This document shows, piece after piece, positions 10,711 through 20,002 of a stretch of DNA of 64,000 nucleotides. The DNA comes from Ruminiclostridium josui JCM 17888 (GTDB taxonomy: Bacteria > Bacillota > Clostridia > Acetivibrionales > DSM-1351). The translations under genes were made by a program, and so were the position numbers. Where the stretch lies: the NCBI RefSeq assembly GCF_000526495.1, contig NZ_JAGE01000001.1, positions 613,501 through 677,500 on the forward strand. Direction: 5' to 3'. Under the pieces are notes generated by a model. The model had not been told where the DNA came from and did no database searches. It saw nothing but the letters and a program-made list of their open reading frames with translations. Each line of letters starts with the position of its first letter. Positions within the stretch are counted from its first letter, which is position 1.

Positions 10711-11756
10711 TGTGTCACCTTCTCTCCAGCCCCAGTTATTTTTAGCTTTAGACTAATATTTTTTACGAACTTTTTAAATTCTTTTGACTGCAAGGATACA
10801 ATTATTATTACTACTATTGCTTTATAAACAGGTAACTGGTCTGCCGATACTCCCATTGAGTAAAGTGAAGTAGACAATGCCTGTATTGTAATTGCACCTA
10901 TAACACTGCCTGCTAATGAGAATTTTCCTCCTGCTAGGCTGTTCCCCCCCAGTGCAACTGCAAGAATTGCATCCATTTCCATATTCAGTCCAACATTATT
11001 TGCGTCAATGGAATAGATTCTTGAGGTGGCTATTGTCCCTGCAATCCCTGAGCACAAACCACAAAATGCATAGGTCAAAAATATTATCAGTGTTGAATTT
11101 AATCCGATTAATCTGCTTGCTTTTGCATTTATACCCACACTCTGAATATACATTCCAAGCGCCGATTTTTTAAGAAGAACAGAAGTCAGAATTACTACTG
11201 CTACAGCTACAAAAATAGGAGTCGGTAAAGGTACTCCGGGAAGTACAGAGCCCAAATATTTGAAATTTTTCACTTTTATGTAAAGTATATTTCCTCCGGT
11301 TATCAATTGCGCAATACCTCGGCCGGCGGTAAACAGAATTAATGTTGCTACCATTGGTTGGATTTTCATTTTTGCAACAAGGAAACCATTCCAAGCACCG
11401 CAAGCAGTTGCAGCCAGAATCCCGGCTAATACTGCAAGGGCGTAAGGCATATTATATGCATCCCCTGTTCCCAATAAGAAACATGTCACTGCTCCTGTTA
11501 CAGCCATTACCGATCCTACTGAAATATCTGTTCCTGCCGAGGATGCTACACATACTGTCATACCTGCTGCAAGAATGATTAATTCGCTGGAACGGTTTAT
11601 TATATCAATGAGATACCCATATAATACCCCATTACTGTTAATTGATATATTAAAAAAGTCAGGAGTTCTGATAAGATTCACAACCAATACCGCAAAAAGG
11701 CATACTAATGGCCAGAACAAACGATATTTTGTGATTTTCTTAATTTGACTACTCAT
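10707..11756 (-). CDS. Sugar ABC transporter permease, YtfT type
   Basis: The protein has 349 residues from the ATG at 11756, which has AGGAGG 8 nt upstream. Upstream in-frame starts (to 11774) would place the ribosome binding site inside the coding region. It is a polytopic CUT2 permease with the conserved segment LGMYIQSVGINAKASRLIGLN and the MDAILAVALGGNSLAGGKFSLAGS segment. It overlaps the ATPase gene by 8 bp and the second permease by 4 bp, so all three are translationally coupled. It pairs with the downstream permease to form the translocation pore. Confidence 0.85.
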   Translation of the reverse strand: MSSQIKKITKYRLFWPLVCLFAVLVVNLIRTPDFFNISINSNGVLYGYLIDIINRSSELIILAAGMTVCVASSAGTDISVGSVMAVTGAVTCFLLGTGDAYNMPYALAVLAGILAATACGAWNGFLVAKMKIQPMVATLILFTAGRGIAQLITGGNILYIKVKNFKYLGSVLPGVPLPTPIFVAVAVVILTSVLLKKSALGMYIQSVGINAKASRLIGLNSTLIIFLTYAFCGLCSGIAGTIATSRIYSIDANNVGLNMEMDAILAVALGGNSLAGGKFSLAGSVIGAITIQALSTSLYSMGVSADQLPVYKAIVVIIIVSLQSKEFKKFVKNISLKLKITGAGEKVTQ

Positions 11757-13281
11757 TAGCATCACCTCCTGCAATAACCTTCATAACATGTTCCTGAGAC
11801 AATTCACTTTCGTCAAGTTCTCCCACTTTTCGGCCGTCTCGCAGAACAGCCATTCTGTTAACAGTACGAAGCATTTCTTCTATTTCGGAAGAAATAAACA
11901 TTACCGTCATTCCTTTACTTGCAAAGTCCACTACAAGTTTTTGTATTTCAGTTTTTGTTCCAACATCTATACCTCTTGTAGGTTCATCAAGAATTAAAAA
12001 GTCCGGCTCCGTCATAAGCCATCTACCCAGTATAACTTTTTGCTGATTACCGCCGCTTAGCTGTTTTATAGGGGTTTCACGGCTTGAAGTTTTTATCTGA
12101 AGCATATTAATAAACTTATCTGTAAGCTCCTCCTGCTCCTTTTTGCTTATAAGTTTGAACATACCTCTCTTAGCCTGCAGAGCAAGTATCATATTTTCTC
12201 TTACAGATAAATCTGCTATAATTCCCTCTTCTTTTCTATTTTCAGGACAAAAAGCCATTCCCGCTTTCATTGAATCAATGGGTGCCTTAAAACTGCACTT
12301 CTGGCCATTTACTTCCAATTCTCCGGAATCTGGCTTATCAGCGCCATACAATACTCTAGCCAATTCAGAACGCCCAGAGCCTAAAAGACCTGCAAGCCCT
12401 ATTACTTCGCCTTTTTTGATTTCTAAATCAAAAGGCTTGATAGTTCCTGTATGTCCTAACTTTTTAGCAGAGATAAAGTTCTCCCTTGTTGCTTTGATTT
12501 CCTCTTCCTTTGCTGCTTTTTTTATCAAAGCCAAATCATCAAATTCCTTACCCATCATCTTTGCAACCAGTTGAACTCTAGGCAGTTTGTCAACCTCATA
12601 TTCGCCTACAAGACTGCCATTTCTCAAAATGGTAATCCTATCGCATACTGCATATACCTGTTCAAGAAAGTGTGTTACGAATATGATACCTGTTCCCTGG
12701 GCCTTTAATTTTCTCATTACCTCAAAAAGTTTTTCAACCTCATTTTCATCCAAACTTGATGTTGGTTCGTCCAAAATAAGCACTTTTGAGGTAATGTCAA
12801 CAGCTCTGGCGATGGCAACCATCTGCTGCATTGCTACTGAATAATTATCCAGTGATTTTGTAACATCAATATCTACATTGAAACTTAATAATATCTCTTT
12901 TGCTCTTTTATTTATTGCTCTCCAATCAATACGCCCCGCCTTTTTTGGCTCTCTTCCTATAAAAATATTTTCAGCTACCGAAAGGTTTGGGCATAAATTT
13001 ATCTCCTGGTATACGGTACTTATTCCGTTTGCTTGTGCTTCTTGGGGAGATTTATTAATAACTGGATGATTTAAACCGTCTATAAGTATTTGACCTGATT
13101 CAAATTCTTCAACACCTGTCAAAACCTTAATCAAAGTACTTTTTCCAGCACCATTTTCGCCCATAAGAGCGTGAATCTCACCGGCTCGCAATGTAAAATC
13201 TACATTGGACAATGCTGTTACTCCTGGAAAAGTCTTGCAGATGTTTCTCATTTTAAGAACTTCATGACCTTCATTCCCCAC
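11749..13281 (-). CDS. Sugar ABC transporter ATPase, tandem-domain (YtfR/RbsA type)
   Basis: The protein has 510 residues from a GTG at 13281 with GGAG 5 nt upstream. A TTG at 13302 would add seven residues and is less likely. The first ATPase domain has Walker A GENGAGKST, Q-loop, and Walker B KVLILDEPTSSLD. Its signature is degenerate (NYSVAMQQM), as is usual for the first domain in this family. The second domain has a degenerate Walker A (LLGSGRSE) but a clear LSGGNQQKV signature and FLILDEPTRGID. This asymmetric double-domain layout is diagnostic of CUT2 monosaccharide importers. It energises uptake by the two downstream permeases. Confidence 0.9.
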   Translation of the reverse strand: MGNEGHEVLKMRNICKTFPGVTALSNVDFTLRAGEIHALMGENGAGKSTLIKVLTGVEEFESGQILIDGLNHPVINKSPQEAQANGISTVYQEINLCPNLSVAENIFIGREPKKAGRIDWRAINKRAKEILLSFNVDIDVTKSLDNYSVAMQQMVAIARAVDITSKVLILDEPTSSLDENEVEKLFEVMRKLKAQGTGIIFVTHFLEQVYAVCDRITILRNGSLVGEYEVDKLPRVQLVAKMMGKEFDDLALIKKAAKEEEIKATRENFISAKKLGHTGTIKPFDLEIKKGEVIGLAGLLGSGRSELARVLYGADKPDSGELEVNGQKCSFKAPIDSMKAGMAFCPENRKEEGIIADLSVRENMILALQAKRGMFKLISKKEQEELTDKFINMLQIKTSSRETPIKQLSGGNQQKVILGRWLMTEPDFLILDEPTRGIDVGTKTEIQKLVVDFASKGMTVMFISSEIEEMLRTVNRMAVLRDGRKVGELDESELSQEHVMKVIAGGDANE

Positions 13282-13326
13282 GCCTTCTCCATCCTTTCCC
13301 AATAACTTGCTGCAGTTAATCTTTTA

Positions 13327-13369
13327 AAAAAACAGGTGTGAAACAGTATTTTATTCACACCTGTTTTTT
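13327..13369. terminator. Hairpin between binding-protein and ATPase genes
   Basis: 16-bp arms (13327-13342 and 13354-13369) are bounded by A and T runs with an 11-nt loop. This intergenic terminator would let most transcripts stop after the binding-protein gene, giving more binding protein than membrane components, a common pattern in binding-protein operons. Confidence 0.85.
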
Positions 13370-13393
13370 ATTCAATTACAACCTAGGATTAAA

Positions 13394-14425
13394 TTAATAT
13401 TGACGATTTGGAAGCTCTTGTTCAGCTGTTTCAGCAGGATAAACTTTTTCATCAACATACTGTATTTTTTCAACTTTTTCGCCATTCATAAGCTTTTTAG
13501 CCAATTCAGCTACTCTTGGTCCGTGTAACGGATTACATTCTACTGATACGTTCATATCTCCGGCTATCATTGACTTGAATGCTGCTTTAACTGCATCAAA
13601 AGATACAATTACTACATCTTTTCCGGGAACCTTACCAGCTGCTTTTAAAGCATCAATTGCTCCAAAGGCCATGTTATCGTTCTGTGCTACAACTACGTCA
13701 ATGTCATTGTACTGTTTGAGGAAAGATTCCATAACTTCCTGACCTTTTGCCTGAGTGAATTCCCCAGTCTGTTGTGCTAATATATTAAAATTGCTGTATT
13801 TCTTTATTGTTTCACCGAAGCCTTTTGTACGGCCTATTTCAGCAGAAGAGCCTATTGTTCCCTGAAGAACTACAACATTTTGTGTATCGGTTTTTCCCTG
13901 TTCTTTTATGTAGTTTGCCAACCATTCAGCTGCATCAACGCCTTCCTTCTGGAAGTCTGAACCAACCCAGCAGCTAAAGAGTGATTCATCTGAAACCTTT
14001 ATCATTCTATCAACTATTATTACAGGTATTCCTGCATCTTTTGCTTCGCCTAATACAGTTTCCCATCCGGTTTCTGTAACAGGTGCTATTGCAATAACAT
14101 CAACATCCTGTGATATAAAATCTCTTACCGCTTTAATCTGATTTTCCTGTTTTTGCTGTGCATCTGCAAAAATTAACTTAAAGCCATTTTTTTCTGACAA
14201 AGCAGACTTCATGGATGCTGTGTTAGCTACACGCCAGTCACTTTCAGCACCAACCTGTGAAAAACCTATAGTAATCAACTTATTGCTGTCTGAATCATTA
14301 GCAGCTGTAGATGATTGGGCAGCCTGAGACGAGTCAGAATCATTCGAATCCGTACCAGCAGCTCCACAACCTGCTGCCATTACTAACGAAAAGCACATTA
14401 GCAACGCAATTAACCTTTTTTTCAT
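13394..14425 (-). CDS. Sugar-binding lipoprotein, YtfQ type
   Basis: The protein has 343 residues. A lipoprotein signal peptide ends in M-A-A-G-C20, then a Ser/Asp-rich linker and a periplasmic-binding-protein domain of the Peripla_BP_4 type (about 50-335) follow. Recognisable features include ITIGFSQVGAESDWRVANTASMK near the N-terminus, VDVIAIAPVTETGW, IIVDRMI and DVVVAQNDNMAFGAIDALKAAGK. The opening is close to YtfQ-type furanose-sugar binders. It delivers substrate to the transporter encoded downstream. It is the first gene of the transport operon; AGGAGG precedes the ATG. Arabinose is the inferred ligand from context (GH51 arabinofuranosidase and GH43 genes). Confidence 0.88.
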   Translation of the reverse strand: MKKRLIALLMCFSLVMAAGCGAAGTDSNDSDSSQAAQSSTAANDSDSNKLITIGFSQVGAESDWRVANTASMKSALSEKNGFKLIFADAQQKQENQIKAVRDFISQDVDVIAIAPVTETGWETVLGEAKDAGIPVIIVDRMIKVSDESLFSCWVGSDFQKEGVDAAEWLANYIKEQGKTDTQNVVVLQGTIGSSAEIGRTKGFGETIKKYSNFNILAQQTGEFTQAKGQEVMESFLKQYNDIDVVVAQNDNMAFGAIDALKAAGKVPGKDVVIVSFDAVKAAFKSMIAGDMNVSVECNPLHGPRVAELAKKLMNGEKVEKIQYVDEKVYPAETAEQELPNRQY

Positions 14426-14495
14426 TAATTATTCCTCCTATAATAAACTTTACTGCCTACCGGTATTTTCCACCGACAAGATTATTTTAGCAAAG

Positions 14496-14515
14496 CTGTT
14501 TATTTATCGAAACAG
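14496..14515. promoter_or_regulatory. Inverted repeat upstream of the sugar-binding protein gene
   Basis: CTGTTT and AAACAG arms flank an 8-bp spacer, about 70 bp upstream of the binding-protein start. It is a candidate operator. A TAAAAT -10-like box lies just downstream, but no good -35 is seen. Confidence 0.3.
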
Positions 14516-14627
14516 AATATATTAAGAGTTTTTTATAATAATTTATTAAGTAAATTATTAATTCAAATAGCGTTATTGAAAAGTATATTTTTTTATGAAT
14601 TTTGTTGAATTTTTTATTAATTTTAAT

Positions 14628-15530
14628 TTATTTATAGTATAATTTAAACAATATATCTCGGCTATAATTGCCAAAACCTTTGCCGAATATTGTTACCCCA
14701 CCAACATTTTGTGAATCTGGCAATACTGCTATTCTGAAAGTCCAATATTTCTGACGAATATCCAAAGATGAAAGAGATGTATCTGAAACTTTAATGCCAT
14801 CTATATAAGATCCGTCCTGTGTTATCCGTATGGATTTATACAGCCCATATTGACCAACTTGCAGGCTCCACCAGTCAGGAGTATATCTTCCCCTGCTGTT
14901 TCCATAATCACCTGGACTGGTCCATTGACCAACTTTCTTTTCATTAAGAAAAAAAGTTATATCTGATGGCCAATTGCTGTTTATTCCTGGAGCTTCAGAA
15001 CCAAGCTCCATTGATATTTCTAATTCTTCAGGCTGCTGAACTGAAAGCAAAAAATTTGGAATCTTATATTCTACATAACCTTCCGTAAACCAAAGTATTC
15101 CTGCGTTAACTCTATCCGGCTCCAAAAAATACCTTGGATCATCAAACTCACCTATAACCTTTTCAGGTGTTGCTATTCCGCAAGTGGGGGTAACTGTAAA
15201 ATTGGTATAATGACCTATTGGCATTGAAAATTCGTGGTATTTTCTTGTTTTTGACTGTCTACTAGGAAATTGGACTTCCAAGGAGTCTATGTCAAGAAAG
15301 CATAGTTTTTGTACTGCCCCGTTAATGCTTTTTCTTTCTGAATGAACAATGCCGGCTTTTTCAAGTTTTTTTACATGCATTGTTACTATTGCACTGCTCA
15401 AGCCAAGCTCTTGGGCAAGCTGTTTAATATTTAAAGCATCCATTGCAAGTAAGTTAATTATTTTAATTCTTACACTGCTGCTTAATGCTTCATACACAGG
15501 CAGCCACTTTTCAGATATATCTGTCTTCAT
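14628..15530 (-). CDS. ArsR-type winged-helix regulator with large C-terminal domain
   Basis: The protein has 300 residues. An N-terminal ArsR-like winged helix covers about 8-85 (SVRIKIINLLAMDALNIKQLAQELGLSSAIVTMHVKKLEKAGIV). A roughly 200-residue C-terminal region is rich in Trp and aromatic beta strands and may bind a sugar. It is transcribed divergently from the GH51 gene, with a 189-bp shared control region containing repeats. A role as arabinoside-responsive regulator of GH51 and perhaps of the neighbouring transporter is inferred from position. The C-terminal domain family is not recognised. The gene ends 200 bp before the binding-protein start, on the same strand. Confidence 0.75.
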   Translation of the reverse strand: MKTDISEKWLPVYEALSSSVRIKIINLLAMDALNIKQLAQELGLSSAIVTMHVKKLEKAGIVHSERKSINGAVQKLCFLDIDSLEVQFPSRQSKTRKYHEFSMPIGHYTNFTVTPTCGIATPEKVIGEFDDPRYFLEPDRVNAGILWFTEGYVEYKIPNFLLSVQQPEELEISMELGSEAPGINSNWPSDITFFLNEKKVGQWTSPGDYGNSRGRYTPDWWSLQVGQYGLYKSIRITQDGSYIDGIKVSDTSLSSLDIRQKYWTFRIAVLPDSQNVGGVTIFGKGFGNYSRDILFKLYYK

Positions 15531-15561
15531 TTATATCTTGCTCCTCATTTAAATTAATACA

Positions 15562-15590
15562 AGTATAAATTACACGTTATAATTTGTAAA
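15562..15590 (-). promoter_or_regulatory. Promoter of the ArsR-type regulator
   Basis: On the minus strand -35 TTTACA (15590-15585), a 17-bp spacer and -10 TATACT (15567-15562). The spacer itself is an inverted repeat (AAATTA at 15567-15572 and TAATTT at 15580-15585), suggesting autoregulation. Confidence 0.5.
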
Positions 15591-15610
15591 TATCAAGTCA
15601 ATTATTTGTA

Positions 15611-15639
15611 TTGACATATAGAAAAATGGAATATACTAT
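15611..15639 (+). promoter_or_regulatory. Promoter of the GH51 gene
   Basis: A perfect -35 TTGACA (15611-15616), a 17-bp spacer and -10 TACTAT (15634-15639), about 80 bp upstream of the GH51 start. Confidence 0.75.
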
Positions 15640-15664
15640 ATTGTTATTAAGGTTACTATTAAGT

Positions 15665-17228
<1,564 letters not shown>

Positions 17229-17245
17229 TATTAATGAATAAGGAT

Positions 17246-17279
17246 AAAAAAGGGTCTGTTGCAAAACAGATCTTTTTCT
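17246..17279 (+). terminator. Terminator after GH51
   Basis: A stem GGGTCTGTT / AACAGATCT (with G-U pairs) around GCAA is flanked by A-run and T-run, 17 bp after the GH51 stop. Confidence 0.75.
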
Positions 17280-17299
17280 ATTTAACCAAAGTACTTCCG

Positions 17300-17490
17300 T
17301 ATAAAATTAAAGGATTGCACCGACAGTTCAGAGAAGTTACTAAGACTAAAGCGGTTTTTCCTTCTGTTACTTCCCTTGAAAGATGCTTTATTTTGCATCA
17401 ATGAATGTAATAAAAAAATGGACTCAACGATACCGGAAACGGGCTAGACCTTAAAATACAGTTATAAGCACAGAAATACCACTATTAAAT
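17300..17490 (+). pseudogene. Remnant of an IS256-family transposase 3' end
   Basis: Translating the plus strand gives IKGLHRQFREVTKTKAVF, then PSVTSLERCFILHQ and a stop. After a frame change, NVIKKWTQRYRKRA follows. This matches the conserved C-terminal pattern of IS256 transposases (LNRQ-R-VTK-K-VFPS-SL-K...KKWT-P-RNW). The fragment has stop codons and a frameshift and no remaining 5' part. It lies between the GH51 block and the natural-product block, marking an old insertion at this border. The remaining sequence to 17675 holds nothing else I can identify. Confidence 0.65.
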
Positions 17491-17675
17491 AATTATTGCC
17501 AGATTTAATCTAAATAATGCATAAAAATAGAGCGATATGGCAATAATTTGAAATATAATATTAAATTTTTGAGAGTTAATACTTTGTAAATACTTAGCCA
17601 TTATTGAGTTTGAAAGGCTTCATACACCAAAACTATTTACAGTCCCTGGATGGTTCTTTTATTCATACCGTTATA

Positions 17676-18503
17676 TTAGAAAAGAACAGGCACCTTTGTA
17701 TCCGATGAACATTTACAATCATTTTTAAGTATTTCAATACACTCATCAAGTCCTTTTTCTTTATGTGTTATCATACTAATAAGCTTTATAAGCAGACCCG
17801 GATTCTTAGAAGCGAAAATATTCCTTCCTATGGCCACCCCTGCTGCTCCTGCCAAAATTGAGTTGTTTACCATATAAAGTAGTTTTTCTGGATTGTTCAT
17901 ATTTTCACCACCTGCTACTAGTACAGGAATGTGAACATTCTTCACCACTTCGCGCATTTCTTCCATGGTTTCAGGACTCTCAATTTTTACAAGATCAGCC
18001 CCAAGCTCTTCTGCAAGTCGGGCAGTATGTGCGATATCCCCCTGTTTTCTTTGACTTCTCTTAGCATATACCATGGCAAGCAGAGGCATACCCCATCTTG
18101 CACAGGCCTCGGATACTTTTCCAAAATCCCTAAGCATAGAGCTTTCACCTGCATCCCCGAGGTTAACATGAATCGAAACCGCGTCAGCCCCTAATTGCAC
18201 TGCTTCCTCAACAGAGCCTACCAGTACCTTGCAGTTAGAATCATCATTAAATTTTGTCGAAGCGGATAAATGTAATATGTAATTTCCCTCCAGGAAAATT
18301 TCATCCTGACAAAGTTTTTTTAATATACCTTTATGAAGAACAATCCCATCTGCACCACCACTTATAATTTGGTCTATAAGTTTTCTGTAATCTCCAAGAC
18401 CTGCAATGGGCCCCAATGTCACTCCATGATCAATCGGAACAATACATGTCTTTTTGCATGAAGGTTTAATGAGCCGTGCTAATCTTAAGGCTTTTCCATC
18501 CAT
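17676..18503 (-). CDS. Class I aldolase of the ADH synthase/GriI family
   Basis: The protein has 275 residues in the DeoC/LacD-type aldolase family that contains 2-amino-3,7-dideoxy-D-threo-hept-6-ulosonate synthase. Visible features are PIDHGVTLGPIAGL (Asp25), Tyr146 (VYAKRS), the Schiff-base candidate Lys173 (LVKIESPE) and the GG(E)N phosphate-binding segment. Archaeal enzymes of this family feed the alternative 3-dehydroquinate route. The Streptomyces homologue GriI condenses aspartate semialdehyde with dihydroxyacetone phosphate on the way to 3-amino-4-hydroxybenzoate. It follows the GriH-like gene by 53 bp and lies in an operon with carrier proteins, so the secondary-metabolite role is more likely than shikimate supply. 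GGAG precedes the ATG. Confidence 0.8.
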   Translation of the reverse strand: MDGKALRLARLIKPSCKKTCIVPIDHGVTLGPIAGLGDYRKLIDQIISGGADGIVLHKGILKKLCQDEIFLEGNYILHLSASTKFNDDSNCKVLVGSVEEAVQLGADAVSIHVNLGDAGESSMLRDFGKVSEACARWGMPLLAMVYAKRSQRKQGDIAHTARLAEELGADLVKIESPETMEEMREVVKNVHIPVLVAGGENMNNPEKLLYMVNNSILAGAAGVAIGRNIFASKNPGLLIKLISMITHKEKGLDECIEILKNDCKCSSDTKVPVLF

Positions 18504-18556
18504 AATGAAATCGATCTCCTTTTATAAATTATTATAAACTATTTGCAAATTAACCT

Positions 18557-19657
18557 TTACTTTTCCTGAATTGACTCATCAATTTTCAAACCTACATGCC
18601 TGCCACCCTGGCACACATAAGTAAGGAGTTCTTCACCTTCCTTTATTGTTGAAGCATTCCTAACCTCTCCATCGGCTCCAAAAATCCTTATATGCCAATC
18701 ATCCTGTACCATTGCATTAATACGCTTTTCGTCCACTTCAACCTCAATCTTTAACAATGGCCTTTTTTCTATTTTTACCCTTCCGACCACTACCTCTCTT
18801 GTGTTTCCTGAAGTATCTACACACAATAATTTACTTCCTCCTTTTAATTCGGTAATGTACGAGGTTTCACCATCTGGTGCCCAGACATAGGAATGTACGG
18901 CACCTGCATTAACTCTAAAGGGACGTAATTCCATATATGGAAGAAAGTGTGTCTCAGAACTAACCAAAATGCCTCCTTCCGAAGTTGAACCAATGAGCAT
19001 TCCTTCATTTTCTTTCAGTAGACCAGTGGTGTCTATGCATGCCCTGTAGCCCATTCCAATATGCAATACCTCAGTAACCTTACCTTTTACCAACTGAATT
19101 TTAGATGTTCCCATTTTTTCTATAAAAGAATTAACTTTGATTATTTCACTACGATCCTCGTTGCTGAATACAACACCATCGCTACCCACTTCCATTACCC
19201 CGAAAGCCAGCTCCATCTCCTGACAGCTGTTAACTATTTTTAATACCTTAGTCTTTTTGGACTGGAGCTTTGCTACTAGCAGTTCCAAAGGTATATTAGT
19301 TGTGTCAGAAAATTCAGCTACAACATAATCGAAATTTGAACCGATCTGCCATGCTTCGTCCATACTGTTTCTGTCAAATATCCGGTGCAAAAGAGCAGTC
19401 TTGAACCCTTTTTCAACTGATTTTTGCAATAACTGCCGATCTGCTGACAAAACTATGTGCTCCTTGTTTAAATCTTCCATATCTACTTCGCTGTTGATTT
19501 CAACAATCAGATTCATTTTATGTGGTGGTGTTATGGTATCTAACATACACTTTTTAATTAATAAATTTTCAAAGTTTAAAATATAAATCATATTTAAAAT
19601 AGCTTCTTCGTTTTTTAAATTCCTACCATCAAACCAAATCATATCGTTTTTCATCAT
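18557..19657 (-). CDS. 3-dehydroquinate synthase II / GriH-like protein
   Basis: The protein has 366 residues, the usual length for the PF01959 family. Characteristic stretches are KNDMIWFDGRN at the start, the DGVVFSNEDRSEI segment, HIGMGYRACIDTTGLLKENEGMLIGSTSEGGILVSSETHFLPYMELRPFRVNAGAVHSY in the middle, and LLTYVCQGGRHVG near the end. Archaeal members convert the aminodeoxyheptulosonate product to 3-dehydroquinate. GriH of grixazone biosynthesis instead forms 3-amino-4-hydroxybenzoate from the GriI product. Adjacent to the GriI-like aldolase gene and to carrier genes, so the aromatic amino acid route variant (aminohydroxybenzoate) is inferred. Which product is made cannot be told from sequence alone. 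Confidence 0.82.
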   Translation of the reverse strand: MMKNDMIWFDGRNLKNEEAILNMIYILNFENLLIKKCMLDTITPPHKMNLIVEINSEVDMEDLNKEHIVLSADRQLLQKSVEKGFKTALLHRIFDRNSMDEAWQIGSNFDYVVAEFSDTTNIPLELLVAKLQSKKTKVLKIVNSCQEMELAFGVMEVGSDGVVFSNEDRSEIIKVNSFIEKMGTSKIQLVKGKVTEVLHIGMGYRACIDTTGLLKENEGMLIGSTSEGGILVSSETHFLPYMELRPFRVNAGAVHSYVWAPDGETSYITELKGGSKLLCVDTSGNTREVVVGRVKIEKRPLLKIEVEVDEKRINAMVQDDWHIRIFGADGEVRNASTIKEGEELLTYVCQGGRHVGLKIDESIQEK

Positions 19658-19699
19658 TTTATCCCCTTGCAGTTATTTTTTAGAATATGTTTACAAATA

Positions 19700-19954
19700 T
19701 CATATTTTGCTTTCAATGTATTCCACAATATTCCTCATAGTGGTAAATTTAGAAAAATCGAGGTACTCGTTATCAAATTCAAACCCAAATTCATTTTCAA
19801 TCATTACTACTAATTTGACAAATTCAACTGAATTCAATCCAAATACAGCCAAAGTATCATCAAGCCTGATATTATCGGCAACGTCCGAACCCTTATAATT
19901 TTCCTTAATAACCTTTTTTAATCTCATTTCAACTATTTCTGACATAACCCTCAT
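19700..19954 (-). CDS. Free-standing acyl/peptidyl carrier protein
   Basis: The protein has 84 residues and a four-helix carrier fold. The phosphopantetheine attachment serine is Ser42 in FGLNSVEFVKL, and the third-helix acidic pattern (ENEFGFEFDNEYLD) is typical. It lies between the megasynthase gene and the GriH-like gene (48 and 42 bp gaps). It may carry an aryl starter or an extender unit to the synthase. The partner cannot be identified because the upstream modules are lost. Confidence 0.85.
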   Translation of the reverse strand: MRVMSEIVEMRLKKVIKENYKGSDVADNIRLDDTLAVFGLNSVEFVKLVVMIENEFGFEFDNEYLDFSKFTTMRNIVEYIESKI

Positions 19955-20002
19955 TTTCCTTTCTGTATATAAATTTTCATATTATAGGGCTACTCACCCT
20001 GT

